Origin: Streptomyces rubellomurinus
GTDB taxonomy: Bacteria > Actinomycetota > Actinomycetes > Streptomycetales > Streptomycetaceae
NCBI RefSeq assembly: GCF_000961885.1
Contig: NZ_JZKH01000014.1
Location: 1-64,000 of the forward strand
Direction of reading: 5' to 3'
DNA: 64,000 nucleotides
Shown: positions 58,620 to 64,000 of the stretch, in pieces
Numbering within the stretch: position 1 is the first letter of the stretch
How the letters are laid out: every line of letters begins with the position of its first letter
Translations under genes and position numbers: made by a program
The notes under the pieces: model-generated
The model's database searches: none
What the model was told of the DNA's origin: nothing
Seen by the model: only the letters and a program-made list of their open reading frames with translations

Positions 58620-59702
58620 TCACGCACCGTCCTCCGCCAGCCAGCGCGGCACCGCCTCGGGCGTCGACTCCAGCCACCGCACGTACCGGTCCACGCCTTG
58701 TGCCACGTCGATCCGGGCCCGCCAGCGCAGCAGCTCCCGGGAGCGCTCCGTGCAGGCGTACCCGCCGAGCGGATCGCCCTCGGGGCGCGGGGTGACGATC
58801 CGCCGGGCCCCCGGGAAGTACGGGGCGAGCAGGTCCGCGACCTCCCGGACGGACGTCGGGCGGCCCGTCCCCACGTTCACCGTCCGGCCCGCCATCCCCT
58901 CCTCGACGAGCGCGAGCGCCGTCGCCTCGGCCACGTCCTCGACGTGGACCAGGTCCCGCACCTGGACCCCGCCGCCGTTCAGCCGCATCGGGCGGCCGAG
59001 CCGGGCCTGCAGGGAGAGCCAGGGCACCATCCAGGAGTGGCTGCCGGGCTTCGGGATCTGCGGCTCCCCGTACACCGAGAAGTACCGGACGATCGCGTAC
59101 TCGCAGTCGGAGGACGCCCCGAGCATCAGCCGGGTCTGGTGCTCCGCCCACAACTTGCCGTTCGCGTAGACCGACAGCGGGAACAGCGCCTGGTCCTCGT
59201 GGAACACGTGCGGGCCGGGCGAGTCGGCGGGGCCGTCGCCGTACACGGACGCGGAGGAGACCAGCACCACCCGGCGCACCCGCGCCCGCGCCGACTCCTC
59301 CAGGACGACCTGGGTGCCCTGCACGTTGGCCCGGAACGCGATCCCGGGATTGCGGGTGCAGGCCGCCACGTCCGCGTAGGCGGCCGCGTGGACCACGAAG
59401 TCGGCTTCCCGGACCAGCCCGGCGACCGCCTCGCGGTCGCACACGTCGCCGACGACGAGCCGGGCGCCCGTCCCCGCCACCCCGAAGACCTCGTGGCCGG
59501 ACTCGGGGTAGGCGTCCATCCGGTCCAGGACGGCGACGTCCGCGCCCGCCCGGCACAGCAGGGCGGTGAGCCGGCTGCCCACCAGGCCCCCGCCGCCCGT
59601 CACGACGACGCGGGCGTCGCGGAGCTTCTCCAGCCGGGGCCCGACGCTCTCGGCGTCCTCGGCCCCGGTTCCGTTCGATGGCGCGTGCGATCCAGCGGAC
59701 AT
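58620..59702 (-). CDS. NAD-dependent epimerase/dehydratase
   Basis: 360 aa from the ATG at 59702 with AAAGGA 6 nt upstream. A low-complexity N-terminal tail of 25 residues precedes VVVTGGGGLVGSRL; the catalytic set is SSASVYG plus YANGK, and RDLVHVEDVAEA matches UDP-glucose-4-epimerase-like enzymes. It should modify a nucleotide sugar made with the help of the GHMP kinase downstream. First of a three-gene leftward operon (epimerase, Nudix, kinase). Confidence 0.92.
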   Translation of the reverse strand: MSAGSHAPSNGTGAEDAESVGPRLEKLRDARVVVTGGGGLVGSRLTALLCRAGADVAVLDRMDAYPESGHEVFGVAGTGARLVVGDVCDREAVAGLVREADFVVHAAAYADVAACTRNPGIAFRANVQGTQVVLEESARARVRRVVLVSSASVYGDGPADSPGPHVFHEDQALFPLSVYANGKLWAEHQTRLMLGASSDCEYAIVRYFSVYGEPQIPKPGSHSWMVPWLSLQARLGRPMRLNGGGVQVRDLVHVEDVAEATALALVEEGMAGRTVNVGTGRPTSVREVADLLAPYFPGARRIVTPRPEGDPLGGYACTERSRELLRWRARIDVAQGVDRYVRWLESTPEAVPRWLAEDGA

Positions 59703-59946
59703 GGGTGTCCTTTCCGTGGCGACGGCGAACTCGGATGCGCGCTCACACACAGCCACAGGCTTCCCACGGAAGGTGGCGTGCCAGGCCAGCATCCGGGGCT
59801 CCCCACCGCTCCGCCAGAGCGAATTCGGCACTCTTGCCAGCCCCCGGCGCGATCCGTACTGTCCGGAACCGGCGACATCCGCAGCGGACCGGAACCACAC
59901 CCGTACCGCCAAGTCCCGGGCTCCACACGAGAGATGGGGAACGCAC

Positions 59947-61644
59947 GTGACGCGTCATCAGCTCAGCGGGGTGGTCATGACCCACCCCAAGCGCCGGCGG
60001 GCCGCCGAGCGGATGGCCCGGGCCGCGCCCCCGGGCGCGCTGCGCGTCGTCATGGACCCGGACCCGACCGGCACCCCCTCGGTGCTGCGCACGGCGCTCG
60101 CCGCCTGGGAGGCCGTCGAGGACGGCGCCACCCACCAACTGGTCGTCCAGGACGACATGCTGTTGTCCGAATCGTTCTTCGAACGGGTCCGCCTCGCCGT
60201 CGCCGCGATGCCGGACGCGGCGCTGGCGCTGTTCGCCCTGTGGGACTCCCGCAACGGCGCGGCCGTCCGCTTCGGCGCCATGGCGGGCGCCCGCTGGGTC
60301 GGCGCCGTCAACGAGTACTTCCCGTGCGTCGCGATCGTGCTGCCCCGCGGCGTCGCCGAGGGCTTCGTCCGCTACGGCCGCGAGCGCCTCGGCGGCTGGC
60401 CCGACGACATCCTGATGAACCGCTACCTGCGCGAGAACGGCGTCCCCCGCTACGTCGCCGTCCCCAACCTCGCCGAGCACCAGGACGGCGGCTCGATCTC
60501 GGGCAACGCCTTCCGGGGGCCGCGCCGCTCGGTCTGCTTCCTCCCCGACGACCGGCCGGGCGAGGAGGGGGACCGGCTGACCGGCCTGACCGTCCTGCCG
60601 TTCTTCAAGTACGGCATCGCCCGCTGCGCCGTCCGGGTCGCCGGCCCCGGCCCCGAGCGCTGGCTGCACCTGGACTGCGAGCAGTACCTGCACGGCCTGG
60701 GCCTGCCCGGCTCGCTGCTCACCCCGCCCGGGCCGGAGGCCGACCGGCCGGACGTCCGCGGCACCTGGCTCACCGCCCTCGCCATGGGCCACGAGGCCGC
60801 CCGCCTCGGCCCGGACGCCGACGGCGGCGGGCCCGCGGTGCGGCCGGAGGTGTACGCCGAGGCGATGGCCACGATCGGCACCGGCGGCATCAGCAACACC
60901 AGCACCGAGGAGCGGCTCGCCGAACGCCGCGAGGCCCTGGCGGCCGTGGCGGCGCGGGCCCTGGCCGCCGGACACGAGGCCGCCGACCGCCCGGCTCCCC
61001 GGCGCCCCCGGCGGCGCGGCGGCCCGACCGTCCGGGGCGGCCTGACCGTCCGCGGCGGCGCCACTCCGCTCGGCGAGCACCTCGTGCGGCGGCTGGCCGA
61101 CCTGGCCGGCGCCGAAGCGCCCGACGCCGTCCTCGACCTCACCGGCCTGCGCGCGGGAGCCCCCGCCCGCGAACTGACCATCCGACTGCCCGACGACCCG
61201 CGGCCCTACACCCTGGCCGTGGGCGAGGTGTACGGCCCCGGCTGCTCCCGGGACACCCTCATCGGACGCATGGTGTGGGACGCCCTGCGCAGCCGGCCGG
61301 TTACCGTCCAGGGCAGCCCCGACACCGAGGTGCACCCCGTGTACGCGGACGACCTGGCCGACGCCGCCCTGGCGGTGCTCCGCACCCGGCCGGCCGCCCA
61401 CAGCCTGACCGTCGCGCCCGAAAAGCCCACGACGCTCGGCGAGTTGGCGCACGCCGTGCACGCGGCCGTCCGCCCGGTGCCGGTCCGGACCGCCCCGCCC
61501 GCGGCCGAACGCCCGTCCCCCCGGCCCGCGTGCCCGGACGGCCCCCGCCCGCCCGCGTGGGCACCGGCGACCGACCACGCGAAGGGGCTGCACGCCTTCG
61601 CCCAGTGGCTGGCGTACGAGGGGACGCTGCTCACCGGGATCTGA
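59947..61644 (+). CDS. Glycosyltransferase-like protein fused to a degenerate epimerase domain
   Basis: 565 aa from GTG with GGGGA 6 nt upstream. Residues 1 to about 330 match the protein at 46387-47487 (VVMTHPKR, MDPDPTG, LRTALAAW, HQLVVQDDML, EHQDGGSISGN). After an Arg-rich repeat (GGPTVRGGLTVRGG, about 357-372), the C-terminal 190 residues read like the late half of an extended SDR: GEVYGPGCSRD, VHPVYADDLADAALAVL, TTLGELAHAV; the Rossmann start is eroded (GGATPLGEH) and no YxxxK is seen, so this domain is probably non-catalytic. No close stop-codon or frame break. Confidence 0.75.
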   Translation: MTRHQLSGVVMTHPKRRRAAERMARAAPPGALRVVMDPDPTGTPSVLRTALAAWEAVEDGATHQLVVQDDMLLSESFFERVRLAVAAMPDAALALFALWDSRNGAAVRFGAMAGARWVGAVNEYFPCVAIVLPRGVAEGFVRYGRERLGGWPDDILMNRYLRENGVPRYVAVPNLAEHQDGGSISGNAFRGPRRSVCFLPDDRPGEEGDRLTGLTVLPFFKYGIARCAVRVAGPGPERWLHLDCEQYLHGLGLPGSLLTPPGPEADRPDVRGTWLTALAMGHEAARLGPDADGGGPAVRPEVYAEAMATIGTGGISNTSTEERLAERREALAAVAARALAAGHEAADRPAPRRPRRRGGPTVRGGLTVRGGATPLGEHLVRRLADLAGAEAPDAVLDLTGLRAGAPARELTIRLPDDPRPYTLAVGEVYGPGCSRDTLIGRMVWDALRSRPVTVQGSPDTEVHPVYADDLADAALAVLRTRPAAHSLTVAPEKPTTLGELAHAVHAAVRPVPVRTAPPAAERPSPRPACPDGPRPPAWAPATDHAKGLHAFAQWLAYEGTLLTGI

Positions 61645-61657
61645 ATCGCCAGGACTG

Positions 61658-64000
61658 CTACGGCTGTTCGCCCGCCCGCAGTTCGGTGGCGATCTGGCGG
61701 CGGCCCGCGACCAGGGTCTCGGCGACCACGGCGAGGCCGGCCAGCAGGGTCAGGCCCGCGGTGGGCAGCAGCACCGGCATCGGGACGGGGGTGATGACCT
61801 CGCCGACCCGGACTCCGACCAGCGCGGAGATGTCGAAGGCGCCGCCCAGCAGGGCGACCGCCGCGACCGCGACCAGGGCGCCGCCGAGGGCCGCCGCGAG
61901 GGTCTGCGAGAGCGCCTCGGTGACGATCAGCGCGAGCCCCTGGCGCGGCCGCAGGCCCATGGTGCGCAGCCGGGCGAGCAGCGCGGTGCGGTCGGGGGCG
62001 GCCCGGAGCAGCGTCAGCAGGACGGCGAGCAGGGCGAATCCGGCGCCGGCGGCGGCCGCGTACCAGAACAGCCGCCCGGCGGCGTGCTGCAGCGGGTCGT
62101 CGGCGAGCGCGGCGGCGGTCTCCCGGCTGCTGTGCACCGTGTAGCCGGCGGGCAGGCCGTGGGTGTCCTTGCCGACGGCGGTGGCGTCGTCCGCGACCAG
62201 TTTGGCCAGGCCTACCGGCTGGGCCCCGCCGTTGGTCCGCAGGGCCGCCCGGACGCCTTCGGGGTCGACGTCGCCGACGGCGAACCACCGGTTCACCCGC
62301 TTCGCGTCCGGCAGGTGCTCCCAGGCGGGGCCGGCGGGGACGACGGCGAACGGCTTGCCCGGGTCCGGCAGGGCGGGGGTGGCGGAGACCGTCCCGGCGA
62401 GGGCCAGGGGCAGGTCGTTGCCGTTGGGCGTGCGCACCTGGGCCGGCCCGGTGGCCAGGCGCTCGGCCAGGTCGCGGCTGACCAGTGCGGGCACCGGGGT
62501 GTCCCGGCCGCCGGGCGCCCCGGCCAGCGTCGCCGGATCGAACTCGCCGGCCCCGAGGGTCCGGGCGATCTCGGCGTACGCCGCCGGATCGACCACCATC
62601 ACCAGGTAGGCCTCGGTGTAGTTCCGGTCGGCGCTGAGGAAGCGGGCCTGGGGCTCGACCCAGACCGCGGTCGAGGCCCGGACGCCCGGCAGCGCGCCGG
62701 CGGCCTCGGTGAACGGCGCGGTCAGGGTGGCGTAGCCGGGGAGGGAGACGCCGATGTCCCCGCCCGTGGCGATGCGCGCGGCGCGGGTCCGTACGTGGTC
62801 GACGGTGTCGAGGACGGTGGCGCCGAAGCCGGTCGTGGTGACGGCGATCAGCAGGGCGAGCAGCGGCAGCGCGGAGGGCTTGCGGCGGCCGGCGTTGTCG
62901 CGGGCGGCGCGGGACAGGCCGAGGAAGGCGATCAGGCCGCGGCCCCGGCCGGCGAGGGCGGCGAGCCGGCCGACCGCCACCGGTTCCGTCCGGGCCAGCA
63001 GCAGCCCGCCGGTGACGGCGAGCAGGAACGGGGCGGCGACCAGCAGCGGATCCAGTCCGGCGCCGGTGCCGACGCCCCGGCGGCGGACCTCCGCCACGGC
63101 CGCGGCGGTGACCGCCAGGACGGCGAGTTCGCCGACCAGCCGGCGCCGGCCGCCCGCCGCCCGCCGAGCGCCGACCGCCCCGCGGCGCGACCAGAGCGCG
63201 GCGGCCCGGAGCGGGAAGGCCAGCAGGGCGACCAGCGTCGCGGCGAGGGCCGCCAGCACCGAGGGGCCCCACCGGGGGGTGGGCAGCAGTACCAGGGCGA
63301 GGGCCGTCCCGAGCGCGGCGGCGGGCAGGACGGTGACGGCGCCCTCGCCGATCAGCCGTCGCAGCACCCCGGCGAGGGAGCCGCCGCGGGCCCGGAGCAG
63401 CTCGATCTCGGCGGTGCGCCGGTCCGTGCCGAGGGCGGCGGCCAGGAACAGCACCACGGTGGCGACGCCCGCGACCCCGGCCGGGCCGATCGTGCTCAGC
63501 GGCAGCACGGCCCGGTGGCGCTGGTCCGCCCGGGTGAGCAGGTCGGGGAGGCCGGAGGTGGTGTGCAGGTCGAGGCGCCCGGTCGTCCGGGCCAGGGCGG
63601 TGGCGTCGCGCCCGGTCAGGAAGGAGCGGAGGATGCCGTGCAGCCGGTCGAGCCGGTCGGCGCGCAGCGAGGAGGTGTCGACGGGCAGCCGCCAGAAGTT
63701 CTCGGCGGTCGAGCCCCAGCGGGCCAGTGCGGGCAGGCTGCCGCCGTCGACGAATCCGCTGGTCGCCCAGTGCTCGTGGGCGGGGTCGGCGCGCAGGCAG
63801 GCGCGGGCCGGGCAGCCGAGGTCGTCCCAGGCCGGGTCCTGCGGGTCGTTGACCTGGTAGAGGCCGACCACCACGGTGGTGCGCCGGGCGCCCGAGCCCT
63901 CGACGCCGTTGTCGATGACGTCGCCGAGCTTGATGTGGATGGTCTCGGCGGCCTTCTTGCTGATCACGATCGGCAGCGGAGCGCCGGGGGCGGCGGGGGT
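61658..64000 (-). CDS. FtsX-like ABC transporter permease (5' end outside window)
   Basis: At least 780 aa; the frame is open to the right edge, so the start is missing. There are two blocks of membrane helices separated by extracytoplasmic domains, and the C-terminal block carries the FtsX signature arrangement (LLRAAPDRTALLARLRTMGLRPRQ, in part, before three helices). Such permeases work with a MacB/LolD-type ATPase on lipoproteins, peptides or drugs. The ATPase gene may lie further right. Convergent with the glycosyltransferase-like gene, 13 nt apart. Confidence 0.87.
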   Translation of the reverse strand, partial: TPAAPGAPLPIVISKKAAETIHIKLGDVIDNGVEGSGARRTTVVVGLYQVNDPQDPAWDDLGCPARACLRADPAHEHWATSGFVDGGSLPALARWGSTAENFWRLPVDTSSLRADRLDRLHGILRSFLTGRDATALARTTGRLDLHTTSGLPDLLTRADQRHRAVLPLSTIGPAGVAGVATVVLFLAAALGTDRRTAEIELLRARGGSLAGVLRRLIGEGAVTVLPAAALGTALALVLLPTPRWGPSVLAALAATLVALLAFPLRAAALWSRRGAVGARRAAGGRRRLVGELAVLAVTAAAVAEVRRRGVGTGAGLDPLLVAAPFLLAVTGGLLLARTEPVAVGRLAALAGRGRGLIAFLGLSRAARDNAGRRKPSALPLLALLIAVTTTGFGATVLDTVDHVRTRAARIATGGDIGVSLPGYATLTAPFTEAAGALPGVRASTAVWVEPQARFLSADRNYTEAYLVMVVDPAAYAEIARTLGAGEFDPATLAGAPGGRDTPVPALVSRDLAERLATGPAQVRTPNGNDLPLALAGTVSATPALPDPGKPFAVVPAGPAWEHLPDAKRVNRWFAVGDVDPEGVRAALRTNGGAQPVGLAKLVADDATAVGKDTHGLPAGYTVHSSRETAAALADDPLQHAAGRLFWYAAAAGAGFALLAVLLTLLRAAPDRTALLARLRTMGLRPRQGLALIVTEALSQTLAAALGGALVAVAAVALLGGAFDISALVGVRVGEVITPVPMPVLLPTAGLTLLAGLAVVAETLVAGRRQIATELRAGEQP

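Noticed and set aside
46387..61644. A classical streptomycin- or 2-deoxystreptamine-type aminoglycoside cluster.
   Set aside because: No inositol-phosphate or dehydroquinate-synthase-like cyclitol gene, no aminotransferase and no resistance phosphotransferase is visible.

Overview
The window reads as high-GC actinobacterial chromosome, most like Streptomyces or Kitasatospora. Codon third positions are almost always G or C, GTG and TTG starts are common, and ATGA/GTGA stop-start overlaps are frequent. There are two sugar-importer permeases with a binding protein but no ATPase beside them, a SigE-type sigma factor, and a TTA codon in one cell-wall gene. About 50 protein genes can be supported. 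I found no rRNA, tRNA, CRISPR array, insertion sequence or phage integration module. Genus and function are inferred from sequence reading only.

Layout. 0.3-4.3 kb: a SigE-family sigma factor with a downstream membrane protein, then a PLP-dependent decarboxylase divergent from an Lrp/AsnC regulator. 4.3-12.1 kb: a leftward operon of very large proteins of unknown function (about 901 aa if an in-frame TAG is ignored, 1245 aa, and a 408-aa protein ending in Cys/His-rich repeats). 12.5-21.4 kb: an NAD epimerase with a zinc-knuckle-like insert, a GT2-DUF2064 fusion, a methyltransferase, a GT87 transferase, a methylthioadenosine phosphorylase, and two molybdopterin oxidoreductase/cytochrome b modules, one split and one fused. 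21.7-26.6 kb: an Old Yellow Enzyme, an unknown protein, a secreted S53 peptidase and a secreted sphingomyelinase-D-like phospholipase.

26.7-31.5 kb is a compact leftward operon (UbiA prenyltransferase or cyclase, cytochrome P450, O-methyltransferase, DUF6875-like protein, Mpo1-like protein) with a recognisable promoter, probably a small terpenoid or meroterpenoid pathway. A bifunctional penicillin-binding protein with a TTA codon follows. 34.9-42.4 kb is a rightward operon of five genes joined by 4-nt overlaps: PaaK-like ligase, MFS exporter, GNAT, LuxE-like acyl-protein synthetase, and a LuxC reductase fused to a second PaaK-like domain. It looks like an acid-to-aldehyde reductive pathway unrelated to light production. 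A CapA-like lipoprotein, a polyprenyl synthase and a GH1 beta-glucosidase follow.

46.4-61.6 kb is an accessory region of mixed strands. It holds two paralogous glycosyltransferase-like proteins (one fused to a degenerate epimerase), a GNAT, a methyltransferase, an N,N-dimethylformamidase-like protein, a HAD hydrolase, an arginine:X amidinotransferase of the AGAT/StrB family, a sugar-type ABC importer, a radical SAM enzyme, a GHMP kinase, a Nudix hydrolase and an NAD epimerase. Together these suggest a guanidinylated, sugar-containing metabolite. The right edge cuts an FtsX-type ABC permease. Short tandem duplications, several spanning stop codons, recur through the window.
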